Source of the DNA: Terriglobia bacterium | Lineage (GTDB): Bacteria > Acidobacteriota > Terriglobia > UBA7540 | DNA: 15,939 bases | Reading direction: 5' to 3' | Assembly (NCBI GenBank): GCA_020072905.1 | Contig: JAIQGB010000043.1 | Span: forward strand, 1 to 15,939 | Part shown: positions 1 to 6,628 of the stretch, in pieces | How the letters are laid out: the number at the start of each line of letters is the position of its first letter | How positions within the stretch are numbered: position 1 is the first letter of the stretch | Position numbers and translations under genes: made by a program | Notes under the pieces: model-generated | Seen by the model: only the letters and a program-made list of their open reading frames with translations | Database searches by the model: none | What the model was told of the DNA's origin: nothing

Positions 1-154
1 CGGGGGTGGACATGCATTCGGGAGTTTGGTAGGCTTAGGACAAATGGTTTGCTCGGGCAGGGTCGAGCCACTCGGAAGGGCCGCCCAAGGCCGAGCGTTC
101 GTTGCTGGTGCTCTCCCCGACCCGGGCATTATGGCCAGGGCAAGGTGGTAGCGG

Positions 155-1414
155 ATGCGGATCAAGTTGTGGGGCGTGCGGGGATCGACGCCGACGCCCG
201 AGCGCCGGAATTCTCGTTATGGCGGCAACACGCCGTGCATCGAGGTTCGCCTCGAAAACGGCACGCTCATCATCCTCGACTGCGGCAGCGGGCTGCGCTC
301 CCTGGGCAAGAGTTTGCTGCGCGAGTTTGGGGAGCACCCCATCCGCGGCTACGTCTTCATGACGCACTTCCACTGGGACCACATTCAGGGCATTCCCTTC
401 TTCTTACCACTTTACAAGAAGGGCAACATCTTCCTGTTTCATTCCGTCCTGCGCAAGGGCCTGGAGCTGCGCGGCGCGGTCGAGGGCCAGATGGTCAATC
501 CGTACTTTCCCGTGGACATGAGTGTGATGGGCGCGGTGCGGCACTTCTTCGACCTCGACGAGCGGCCGATTGACTTGAACGGCGCGATCATCAGTTCCGC
601 GCCGCTCAACCATCCGCAGGAATGTGTGGCGTACCGCGTGGACGCCGACGGCGCTTCCTTCGTGCTGGCCACCGACACCGAACCCGGCTCACCTTTCCAC
701 GATCGCTCCGTGCGGGAGCTCGCCCGCGGCGCCGATGTCCTCGTCTATGACGCCCAGTACACGCCCGAGCAGTTGCAGGGCGACAAGAAAGGCTGGGGGC
801 ACAGTAGCTGGCTGGAGGGAACGCGCGTCGCCAAGGAATGTGGTGTGAAGCAGCTCATCCTCTTCCACCACGATCCCGACAACGACGACGCCTTTGTGGA
901 TGGCTTGGTGGAAAAAGCCCGGCAGGAGTTTCCTCACGTCACGGGCGCGGCGGAGGGCATGGAGATCGAGCTGCCCGGCGGCACCATCGAGCAGGCGAAG
1001 ATCACGGAGGGATTCGAACGCCGCCGCGACCGCCGCTATCAGATTCAGCTCCCCGTGCGCGTGGACCGGAAGGCCGACAGCACCGCGTCGGAGCAGGCGG
1101 AGGGCATCTCCCAGGACCTTTCCCGCTCGGGCATCTACTTCGTCACGCCCGCCGACATGTCTCCCGAACAACCGTTCGAACTGGAAGTGGTCCTGCCCGA
1201 TGAGCTCACCCAGCGCGGTGACTTGGCTTTCCGCTTCGTGGCCGAGCCGGTCCGCATGGAGCGGCTGAACGGTGCCGCCGGCTTCCAGGAGCCCGTGCAA
1301 GGGGTGGCGGCGCGTCGTCTGGGCGGCAAAGACAGAACCGAAAACACCGCCATCGGAATACCACTCCCCGCGGCAGTCACATCCGTTGCCCGCAAGCGGC
1401 CCCGCAAATCCTGA
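155..1414 (+). CDS. MBL-fold metallo-hydrolase fused to a C-terminal PilZ domain
   Basis: This 419-residue protein has two parts. Residues 1-280 are a metallo-beta-lactamase-fold hydrolase. The metal motif is THFHWDH (His71, His73, Asp75, His76), with further candidate ligands at His153 (LNHP), Asp174 (ATDTE) and the His-His-Asp near 238-240. The layout resembles the PhnP/RNase Z-like branch that cleaves phosphodiesters, but the substrate cannot be read from sequence. Residues about 287-383 are PilZ-like: an ERRRDRR basic motif (288-294) followed by DLSRSG (321-326), which fits the RxxxR and D/NxSxxG signature that binds cyclic di-GMP in this family. Cyclic di-GMP control of the hydrolase is inferred. 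No signal peptide or membrane helix is seen, so it should be cytoplasmic. The ATG at 155 is supported by AAGGTGG at 142-148. The gene converges on the HIT gene with a 26-bp gap. Confidence 0.88.
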   Translation: MRIKLWGVRGSTPTPERRNSRYGGNTPCIEVRLENGTLIILDCGSGLRSLGKSLLREFGEHPIRGYVFMTHFHWDHIQGIPFFLPLYKKGNIFLFHSVLRKGLELRGAVEGQMVNPYFPVDMSVMGAVRHFFDLDERPIDLNGAIISSAPLNHPQECVAYRVDADGASFVLATDTEPGSPFHDRSVRELARGADVLVYDAQYTPEQLQGDKKGWGHSSWLEGTRVAKECGVKQLILFHHDPDNDDAFVDGLVEKARQEFPHVTGAAEGMEIELPGGTIEQAKITEGFERRRDRRYQIQLPVRVDRKADSTASEQAEGISQDLSRSGIYFVTPADMSPEQPFELEVVLPDELTQRGDLAFRFVAEPVRMERLNGAAGFQEPVQGVAARRLGGKDRTENTAIGIPLPAAVTSVARKRPRKS

Positions 1415-1440
1415 CGCGGCCCCTCTGCCGGGCGGTCCGC

Positions 1441-1929
1441 TCAATCTGCGAAAAAACCAACAAGTTTGTCGTACACGGTGGGGAGATCTTCCGGCTGGAC
1501 GCGCGTCTCGCCAATGACCGTCATGAAGCTCGAGTCGCCGGTCCAGCGGGGAAGCAGGTGGAGATGGAGGTGGTCGGCCACGCCCGCGCCGGCGCAGCGG
1601 CCGAGGTTCATGCCGAGGTTGTATCCTTCCGGATGATACGTACTTTCGAGCGCCGAGTGAACGCGCTGGGCGAGCTCCATCATTTCTCTCAGGGTTTCCC
1701 CATCCAGGCCGGTGAGCGTGCCCCGGTGCGCGTAAGGGGAGATCATCGAATGGCCGGTAGTGTAGGGAAAGAGGTTGAGCAGAACGAAGTTGAGACGCCC
1801 GCGGTAAAGGACCAGATGCTCGCGGTCGCGGGAGGGATCCGCCGCGGCCATCTGGCAGAAGATGCACCCCTCCGCATTCACCCCTTCGCTGACGTAGCGG
1901 AATCGCCAGGGGCTCCAGAGGATGTCCAT
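1441..1929 (-). CDS. HIT-family nucleotide hydrolase/phosphorylase-like protein
   Basis: A 162-residue histidine-triad protein. The triad is His120, His122 and His124 in DHLHLHLLPRW near the C-terminus. The N-terminal MDILWSPWRFRYV block and a CIFC pair (Cys22, Cys25) are typical of the Ap4A phosphorylase/hydrolase-like branch of the family, in which the middle His attacks the alpha phosphate. Diadenosine polyphosphates or other nucleoside phosphates are likely substrates, but which one is not visible. The reading frame stays open 23 codons upstream with a low-complexity Arg/Pro-rich stretch. The start at 1929 was chosen because the conserved family N-terminus begins there, although its ribosome-binding site is weak. 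It lies 31 bp downstream of the IHF/HU gene on the same strand and may be co-transcribed with it. Confidence 0.88.
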   Translation of the reverse strand: MDILWSPWRFRYVSEGVNAEGCIFCQMAAADPSRDREHLVLYRGRLNFVLLNLFPYTTGHSMISPYAHRGTLTGLDGETLREMMELAQRVHSALESTYHPEGYNLGMNLGRCAGAGVADHLHLHLLPRWTGDSSFMTVIGETRVQPEDLPTVYDKLVGFFAD

Positions 1930-1960
1930 AGGCGGGTGCCGCCGCCCGCGAGGGAGAACG

Positions 1961-2305
1961 CTACGCGGGCGGAGCCTCCTGGGGCGCCGGCGGCGCACTC
2001 GGTTCCGGCGGGGGGACCGCGGCGGCTTCGCCGGTATTGACCAGGTCCTTCAGTTCCTTGCTGGGCTTGAAATAGGGGATCTTCTTGGCGGGGACGTCCA
2101 CGCGCGCGCCGGTCTTGGGATTGCGCCCGATGCGCGGCTTGCGCTGACGCGTGCGAAAGCTTCCGAAGCCGCGGATTTCGATCTTCTCGCCGCCGCGCAG
2201 GCTCTTCACGATGCTCTCGAAGATGGTTTCCACGATGGTCTCGGAATCCTTGCGGCTCATTTCCACGGCCCGGGAAACGTCTTCGATCAATTCAGCTTTG
2301 GTCAT
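1961..2305 (-). CDS. IHF/HU-family DNA-bending protein (IHF beta-like)
   Basis: This is a 114-residue nucleoid protein of the HU/IHF family. Residues 1-90 are the complete fold: MTKAELIEDV start, GFGSF turn (47-51), and the DNA-contacting arm with GRNPKTG (60-66), whose proline intercalates into DNA in this family, ending in IPYFKPSKELKDLVN. The arm and end look more like IHF beta than HU. Its place directly after the S1 gene matches the rpsA-ihfB order known from Proteobacteria. Residues 91-114 form a Pro/Ala-rich tail that ordinary IHF beta lacks. The ATG at 2305 is preferred over the open frame reaching 2443 because the conserved fold begins there and GGGAG (2312-2316) sits 6 bases upstream. 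A weak promoter candidate is TTGCAA (2353-2348), 17 bp, TCAAAT (2330-2325). Confidence 0.92.
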   Translation of the reverse strand: MTKAELIEDVSRAVEMSRKDSETIVETIFESIVKSLRGGEKIEIRGFGSFRTRQRKPRIGRNPKTGARVDVPAKKIPYFKPSKELKDLVNTGEAAAVPPPEPSAPPAPQEAPPA

Positions 2306-2442
2306 GTTCAACTCCCGACGCAAGATTTGATTCCACGGCTGGTGCTGTTGCAATTCAGTCGGCCAATCTTCGACAGCCGGAAGCACCGGAAGGAGGCTGG
2401 CGCGCGGGCCGGAATGCACAGCCCCAACCAGTTGGAACGGCA

Positions 2443-4332
2443 CTAGGGTGTTGCCGGTTCCGTCGTCGCCGCGGCCCCCACGTCCTCACTTGCGGCCGGC
2501 GCCTGTGGAGCTCCGGATGTGGGCGCGGCCTCGCTGCCAGCCACCGCCGGCGATGCTTCCGGGGTCGCCGGCTGCTCGACGCCCTTCATACTGAGACCGA
2601 TTTTCTTCTCCGCGGGGTTCAGGCGCAAGATGCGGAATCGATATTGTCTCCCCACTTCGAGCCGGCTGGCCCCGCTGTGGCCCTCGTTCATCTCCGAGGT
2701 ATGACAGAGACCTTCCACGCCCTCTTCAATCTCCACGAACGCCCCGAACGACGCCAAGCGCGTCACCTTGCCGCCCACCACGTCGCCCACCTGCGCGCGC
2801 GTACAGAATTCCGTCCACACGTCCGGTTTCAATTGCTTGAAGCCCAGAGAGATGCGACGCTTTTCGGCGTCGAGGCCGAGGATCACCACTTGAATCCTCT
2901 GGCCCTTTTTCAGGACTTCGGAGGGATGCTGGACGTCCCTGGTCCAGGAGAGGTTGGAGAGGTGGATCAGCCCGTCCACGCCCTCTTCGATTTCCACGAA
3001 GGCGCCAAACTCCGTGAGGTTGCGAACCCGGCCTTCGACGACCGTGCCGGGAGCGAAGCGCGCGGTCAGGGTCGTCCACGGATCGGGCAGCGTATGCTTG
3101 AGGCTGAGCGAGATGCGCCGCTGCCCGGCGTTCACGTCGAGCACGGCCACCTCGACGCGGTCGCCGACGCTGACGATCTTGGAAGGATGCCTCATCCGCT
3201 TGCTCCAAGTCATCTCCGAGACGTGAATCAGCCCCTCCACGCCCGGCTTGAGCTCCACAAAAACTCCGTAGTCCACCACGCCCACCACGCGGCCAGTGGC
3301 GCGGTCGCCGGGGTGATACGCATCCGGGACGCCTTCCCAGGGGTCCGGCGAGAGCTGCTTCAGCCCGAGTGAGATGCGGCCCTTCTCCGCATCATACTTG
3401 AGAACTTTGACGCGGATTTCCTGCCCCGTGTGCACAATTTCGGAAGGGTGCCCCACGCGGCCCCAGGAGAGGTCCGTGATGTGGAGCAGGCCGTCCATCC
3501 CGCCGAGATCCACGAAGACGCCGTAGTCGGTCAGGTTCTTGACCCGCCCGGTGAGTTCCTCGCCCACGCGAAGCTGCTCGAGCAACCGCGCCTTCCGCTG
3601 GGCCAGCTCCTCCTCGAGCGCCAGCTTGCGGCTGACCACGGCGTTGTTCCTCTTGCGGTTGAGCTTGATGATCTTGCAGGAAATCTCCTGGCCGACCAGC
3701 GACTCCAGGTCGTAGTGCGGCCGCAGGTCCACGTGCGAGCCGGGCAAGAAAGCCGGGATGCCGATATCCACGGTCAGCCCGCCCTTGATGCGCTCGACGA
3801 CGCGGCCGGTGAGGGTCCGCTGCGCCTCGAACGCGCTCTCGATGTCTTCCCAGGCCTTGCGCCCCGCCGCCTTCTGATAGGAGAGGGCGACGGTGCCCTC
3901 CTGCTCGTTGTACTGCTCGATGAGGACGTGAACGACGTCGCCCGGCGCGACCTCCACCTGCCCGTTGCCGCTCTGGAACTCACGGCGCGGAATCGTGCCC
4001 TCACACTTCAGGCCGACATCCAACACGACTTCGCTGTCGGTGAGCTTGATGATGGTGGCGGGAACGATTTCGCCCGGCGCGACGGTGGGCAGGGCATCCA
4101 CGCTGTCCAACAGATTGCCGATTTCGCCGGACTCGGACGGACTAGGGTTGGGCTCCGCAGGCTCGTGCGTCGAGTCCTCCGACGTTCCCGCGGGCACCGC
4201 TGCCACGCCGTTCAAGAGGTCGCCGATTTCGGCCGGCTCAGCCGGACTAAGGTTGGGCTCCGCAGGCTCGTGCGTCGAGTCCTCTGGCGTTCCCGTGTCG
4301 ACCGAGGAACTCCGGTTCTCTTCCGAGGACAT
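2443..4332 (-). CDS. rpsA: 30S ribosomal protein S1, six S1 domains
   Basis: A 629-residue S1 protein, which binds mRNA and brings it to the 30S subunit. Six S1 OB-fold repeats are visible at about 86-154, 171-237, 256-326, 341-413, 428-500 and 515-584. Repeats 3-6 share the DYGVFV/EFGAFV-EGLIHxSxxSW pattern. The first two are divergent, as expected for the ribosome-binding end of the family. An acidic, Ser/Pro-rich N-terminal leader (1-85) contains a 35-residue tandem duplication, and a Pro/Ala-rich tail follows repeat 6. The ATG at 4332 was chosen because AGGAGG lies 6 bases upstream; the GTG at 4347 overlaps that site and is unlikely. A good sigma70-type promoter lies at 4412-4383. The IHF-like gene follows 137 bp downstream. 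Confidence 0.95.
   Translation of the reverse strand: MSSEENRSSSVDTGTPEDSTHEPAEPNLSPAEPAEIGDLLNGVAAVPAGTSEDSTHEPAEPNPSPSESGEIGNLLDSVDALPTVAPGEIVPATIIKLTDSEVVLDVGLKCEGTIPRREFQSGNGQVEVAPGDVVHVLIEQYNEQEGTVALSYQKAAGRKAWEDIESAFEAQRTLTGRVVERIKGGLTVDIGIPAFLPGSHVDLRPHYDLESLVGQEISCKIIKLNRKRNNAVVSRKLALEEELAQRKARLLEQLRVGEELTGRVKNLTDYGVFVDLGGMDGLLHITDLSWGRVGHPSEIVHTGQEIRVKVLKYDAEKGRISLGLKQLSPDPWEGVPDAYHPGDRATGRVVGVVDYGVFVELKPGVEGLIHVSEMTWSKRMRHPSKIVSVGDRVEVAVLDVNAGQRRISLSLKHTLPDPWTTLTARFAPGTVVEGRVRNLTEFGAFVEIEEGVDGLIHLSNLSWTRDVQHPSEVLKKGQRIQVVILGLDAEKRRISLGFKQLKPDVWTEFCTRAQVGDVVGGKVTRLASFGAFVEIEEGVEGLCHTSEMNEGHSGASRLEVGRQYRFRILRLNPAEKKIGLSMKGVEQPATPEASPAVAGSEAAPTSGAPQAPAASEDVGAAATTEPATP
4081..4290 (-). 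repeat. Two tandem 105-bp copies inside rpsA
   Basis: The copies are 4290-4186 and 4185-4081, with a period of exactly 105 bp (35 codons). The best conserved part is nearly identical between copies (around 4246-4290 and 4141-4185), which suggests a fairly recent duplication. Each copy encodes EDSTHEPAEPN followed by EIGDLL or EIGNLL and an acidic/hydrophobic end. Confidence 0.85.
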
Positions 4333-4382
4333 TACCTTCCTCCTCACCCACAGACCCGACGCAGGCTTCCAAGGGAGCTTCC

Positions 4383-4412
4383 ATTCTACCGTCCTGCCAA
4401 AAGGGAAGTCAA
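4383..4412 (-). promoter_or_regulatory. Sigma70-type promoter of rpsA
   Basis: On the minus strand, TTGACT (4412-4407) is followed after 18 bp by TAGAAT (4388-4383). Each hexamer has five of six consensus bases. Transcription would start near 4376, giving a leader of about 44 bases before the S1 start codon. Confidence 0.65.
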
Positions 4413-4524
4413 CGAGGTGAGCGAGCCAATTCGCCGAGACATTTCACGATGCGATGGAGCCGGGGTTTGGGTGATCGGCGATGCCTTGCGGGTTGGTGCT
4501 GGAGTAGCGGTCTGCGCCGCCCGG

Positions 4525-5307
4525 CTATTCCACGTGGAAGCGGTAGCCGGCTTGTTTGACGGCCTTGCGGAAGTCGTCGGAATCCATCTGGACGAGCTTG
4601 CACATCTCGTAGAGGCGGGAGCGGAAGGTGGCTCCGAACTGGTTGAGGGAGCGCTCGACGTCGGACACCTTCTCGCCCGAGGGCATGTGGACCTCGCGCC
4701 GCCCCACGGTTTCCCCGAAGGGCAGCGTGGTGGTGATGAGCGTCACCTTCTTCTGGTTGTAGCGCGAGTTGATGATGTAGGCGAGCGTTTCCTTAACCCA
4801 GTCGCTGGGATTCACCGCGGCAAGCTCGTCAAGCAGCAGGACTTCGGTGTCGAGCACGGGCTGGAGCACGCGCAGCTCGGAAGTTTGCGACACGGGATTC
4901 CAACTGTCCTGGATTTCCTTGAGCAGGTCGCGGAAATCGTAGAAGAGGCATTCGACCCCTTTACGCAGGATCAGCTCTCGCAGGAGGGCCACGGCCAGAT
5001 GCGTCTTGCCCACGCCCGTCGGGCCGACGAAGAGCAGCCCGAAATCGACCGGGTACTCCTCGACGAAGCGCTGCGCCGACGTGCGTGCCCACTCGAGACT
5101 GCGGTTGGGCTCGCCGCCGCGGTCCTTGCGGATGTTGAAGCTCTCGAAATCACAGTGCTCGTAGCGACGCGGAATCCGCGCGAGCTGCATCAGCCGCTCG
5201 GCGCGCTGGATCTCATGGCAGTCGCAGCGCACCATGCGGCGCACGCCGTCCGCTTCCACCGGCTTCCAGCCGGTCCCTTGACACGTCGGGCAGTCTTTTC
5301 TCGCCAT
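4525..5307 (-). CDS. DnaC/DnaI-like ATPase, putative replicative helicase loader
   Basis: A 260-residue AAA+ ATPase. The N-terminus has a small zinc-finger-like group, CPTCQGTGW then CDC (Cys6, Cys9, Cys28, Cys30). The ATPase core has Walker A GPTGVGKT (95-102), Walker B VLLLDE (156-161), a sensor-1-like TTT (192-194) and a probable Arg finger in FRSRLYEM (229-236). This architecture fits DnaC/DnaI proteins, which load the replicative helicase DnaB onto DNA, and the related IstB. No transposase (IstA) or inverted repeats lie nearby, so a chromosomal helicase loader is the better reading. The start at 5307 is the first in-frame Met, directly before the cysteine motif, but its ribosome-binding site is weak. 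It is divergent from vapB and upstream of rpsA on the same strand with a 192-bp gap that holds the rpsA promoter. Confidence 0.85.
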   Translation of the reverse strand: MARKDCPTCQGTGWKPVEADGVRRMVRCDCHEIQRAERLMQLARIPRRYEHCDFESFNIRKDRGGEPNRSLEWARTSAQRFVEEYPVDFGLLFVGPTGVGKTHLAVALLRELILRKGVECLFYDFRDLLKEIQDSWNPVSQTSELRVLQPVLDTEVLLLDELAAVNPSDWVKETLAYIINSRYNQKKVTLITTTLPFGETVGRREVHMPSGEKVSDVERSLNQFGATFRSRLYEMCKLVQMDSDDFRKAVKQAGYRFHVE

Positions 5308-5425
5308 GGCAGGAAGATGATTCTAAATCAGCACAGCCCGACGGGGACAGCAAAAAGATAGGACGGGCAGGCGGCGAAACCGCATTGCCGGCAGGTCGCG
5401 AGGCGGGGTGCGGGGGGCCAGGAGA

Positions 5426-5454
5426 ATACACATATTTTCAGGAAAATGGTGTAT
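5426..5454. promoter_or_regulatory. Dyad upstream of vapBC, likely VapBC operator
   Basis: A perfect inverted repeat, ATTTTC and GAAAAT with a 2-base AG spacer, spans 5434-5447. Flanking it, ATACAC (5426-5431) and GTGTAT (5449-5454) are also reverse complements, though off-centre by one base. The dyad runs into a TATACT -10-like box at 5452-5457. VapB antitoxins usually bind such dyads to repress their own promoter, so autoregulation is the likely role. Confidence 0.6.
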
Positions 5455-5457
5455 ACT
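5452..5457 (+). promoter_or_regulatory. -10 box of vapBC; possible leaderless start
   Basis: TATACT matches five of six bases of the -10 consensus. Transcription about seven bases downstream would begin at or next to the A of the vapB ATG (5464). No Shine-Dalgarno sequence precedes that ATG, which fits a leaderless message. No good -35 hexamer was found at the normal distance. Confidence 0.45.
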
Positions 5458-5463
5458 GCGCCC

Positions 5464-5664
5464 ATGAGCAGGACGAATGTCGAACTCGATGATAAGCTCA
5501 TCCGCCGAGCCCAGAGGCTGACTCGCCTGCGCACCAAACGCGCGGTCGTGCATCGCGCGCTCGAAACGCTCGTCCGCACTGAAAGCCGGAAGGGAATCCT
5601 GCATTATTACGGAAGCGGCATCTGGACGGGCAGTCTCAAGGCCATGCGCCGGGACCGCGTGTGA
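5464..5664 (+). CDS. vapB: VapB-type antitoxin (ribbon-helix-helix)
   Basis: A 66-residue antitoxin. The N-terminus MSRTNVELDDKLIRRAQRL fits the ribbon-helix-helix DNA-binding fold of VapB. The tail, with IWTGSLKAMRRDR, resembles the toxin-wrapping segment of VapB proteins. It should bind and neutralise the VapC toxin encoded next to it and repress the pair through the dyad at 5426-5454. The start at 5464 was chosen over the in-frame ATG at 5446 because VapB proteins normally begin at this MSRTN-like block and the upstream ATG falls inside the operator dyad. The stop codon overlaps the vapC start by four bases (GTGA), so the two are translationally coupled. Confidence 0.85.
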   Translation: MSRTNVELDDKLIRRAQRLTRLRTKRAVVHRALETLVRTESRKGILHYYGSGIWTGSLKAMRRDRV

Positions 5665-6053
5665 TCCTCGTCGACACCTCCGTTTGGATCGACTTCTTTA
5701 ATCGGCGACCGGGCGAGGCCGGCCGGGAACTCCGCCGACTCATCGCGGAGGCCGAGCCCGTGGTCCTGACCGGGGTCGTCGTCCTGGAAGTGTTGCAGGG
5801 CCTGACGCGCGATGTCGAGGCTATTGAAGCTTACTTGGCCCAGTGGGACATGCTCGAGCCGCAAGGAATGGAAACCTATCGCCGTGCCGCTGCGCTCTTC
5901 CGCCAGGCACGCGGGAGGGGGATTGCGTTAACTACCATCGACACGCTTATCGCCACTCTCGTCCTCGAGAATGGCGCCGTGCTCTTTACTCTCGACCGCG
6001 ATTTCACCCGCCTCGCGCGCTTCACTCCTCTGAGGCTGCACCGGCCAGACTGA
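5661..6053 (+). CDS. vapC: VapC-type PIN-domain ribonuclease toxin
   Basis: A 130-residue PIN-domain protein. The acidic metal-binding residues are in place: Asp5 (VDTSVW), Glu43 (VLEVLQG), Asp94 (TTIDTLIA) and Asp112/Asp114 (LDRDF). VapC toxins are Mg-dependent endoribonucleases that usually cut tRNA or rRNA; the target here is unknown. The protein is full length with no broken catalytic residue, so the toxin should be active unless VapB blocks it. It starts with GTG inside the vapB stop codon. It converges on hspR, whose stop codon lies 53 bp further on. Confidence 0.9.
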   Translation: MILVDTSVWIDFFNRRPGEAGRELRRLIAEAEPVVLTGVVVLEVLQGLTRDVEAIEAYLAQWDMLEPQGMETYRRAAALFRQARGRGIALTTIDTLIATLVLENGAVLFTLDRDFTRLARFTPLRLHRPD

Positions 6054-6058
6054 CGGAT

Positions 6059-6117
6059 GATGAACGATGGGCTATAAACGCCCGAGTGTCATGTGGAGCA
6101 CACGTTCATCGTTCATC
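6059..6117. terminator. Inverted repeat between convergent vapC and hspR
   Basis: GATGAACGATG at 6059-6069 is the exact reverse complement of 6107-6117, with a 37-base loop that contains a smaller GGGC/GCCC stem (6069-6072 and 6080-6083). On the plus strand a run of five T follows shortly after (6122-6126). It could end vapBC transcription, but the long loop makes it atypical. The right arm overlaps the hspR stop codon. Confidence 0.4.
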
Positions 6118-6124
6118 GTTCTTT
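6104..6124. repeat. Heptamer array A over the hspR stop codon
   Basis: Two exact copies of GTTCATC (6104-6110 and 6111-6117) are followed by a partial third, GTTC. Read on the minus strand, the repeat encodes the last residues of HspR and supplies its TGA stop (6108-6106). Confidence 0.65.
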
Positions 6125-6513
6125 TTCGCGCGGATCAGGTAGGGCGGGGCGATGCGGACCAGCGCGTTCTGGAATTTCGACTGGTCCTCGGGCGGGCGGC
6201 CCAGCAGTTCCTTCTGCACAAACTCCACGAAGGCCTGCATCTCTTTTTCCATGACCGCCATGCGCTTGCGCATGTTGAGAATGACCTCCACTCCCGCCAG
6301 GTTGACGCCCAGGTTGCGCGTGAGCTTGAGGATGAGTTCGAGCTGCTCCAGATCTTCCTGCCCGTAGAGGCGCGTGTTGCCGTCGCTGCGGGAGGGAATG
6401 AGCAGCCCTTCGCGCTCGTAGAGCCGTAGCGTCTGCGGGTGGATGTCGTACATCTCCGCCACCGCGCTGATCATGTAGCCGGCCTTGCCGCGGGTTTTGT
6501 GTCCTCTAGGCAT
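6106..6513 (-). CDS. hspR: MerR-family heat-shock repressor HspR
   Basis: A 135-residue MerR-type regulator. The winged-helix DNA-binding region is at about 13-55, with YMISAVAEMYDIHPQTLRLYEREGL then NTRLY, the pattern characteristic of HspR. A coiled dimerisation helix follows (about 75-105). HspR represses dnaK and other chaperone genes by binding HAIR inverted repeats, with DnaK acting as co-repressor. A HAIR-like site is present upstream of dnaK here. Its position after dnaJ fits the dnaK-(grpE)-dnaJ-hspR order known from other phyla. No ribosome-binding site is seen before the ATG at 6513. The gap to dnaJ is 106 bp and filled with heptamer arrays. The last codons and stop lie in a heptamer array. 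Confidence 0.88.
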   Translation of the reverse strand: MPRGHKTRGKAGYMISAVAEMYDIHPQTLRLYEREGLLIPSRSDGNTRLYGQEDLEQLELILKLTRNLGVNLAGVEVILNMRKRMAVMEKEMQAFVEFVQKELLGRPPEDQSKFQNALVRIAPPYLIRAKKNDER

Positions 6514-6526
6514 AATAAAACCGGAA

Positions 6527-6554
6527 GTCAGAAGTCAGGAGTCAGAAGTCAGAA
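6527..6554. repeat. Heptamer array B between dnaJ and hspR
   Basis: Four head-to-tail copies of GTCAGAA, the second reading GTCAGGA, with a partial copy before the first. The array lies 14 bases upstream of the hspR start codon and would be in its leader or translation-initiation region. Confidence 0.85.
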
Positions 6555-6593
6555 TCAAATGCTAAGGTCCGACGCCTGGCCCTCCGGGGTCGT

Positions 6594-6628
6594 GACTGTC
6601 AACTGTCGACTGTTGACTGTCAACTATG
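6594..6628. repeat. Heptamer array C over the dnaJ stop codon
   Basis: Four copies fit RACTGTY (6594-6600, 6601-6607, 6608-6614, 6615-6621), followed by a degenerate fifth (AACTATG). The dnaJ stop codon TGA (6622-6620) is inside the array, and the last two DnaJ codons lie in the degenerate copy. Confidence 0.85.

Noticed and set aside
689..1867. A 392-codon minus-strand frame
   Set aside because: It runs across both the MBL-PilZ gene and the HIT gene in the wrong frame and has Arg/Pro-rich shadow composition.
4525..5307. IstB-type transposition helper, hence an IS21-like element
   Set aside because: No IstA transposase, no terminal inverted repeats and an N-terminal zinc motif typical of helicase loaders; a chromosomal DnaC/DnaI-like role fits better.
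3430..5361. A 643-codon open frame on the plus strand across rpsA and the helicase-loader gene
   Set aside because: It is antisense to two genes with clear conserved domains, and its translation is low-complexity with no recognisable motif; long antisense frames are expected in GC-rich coding DNA.
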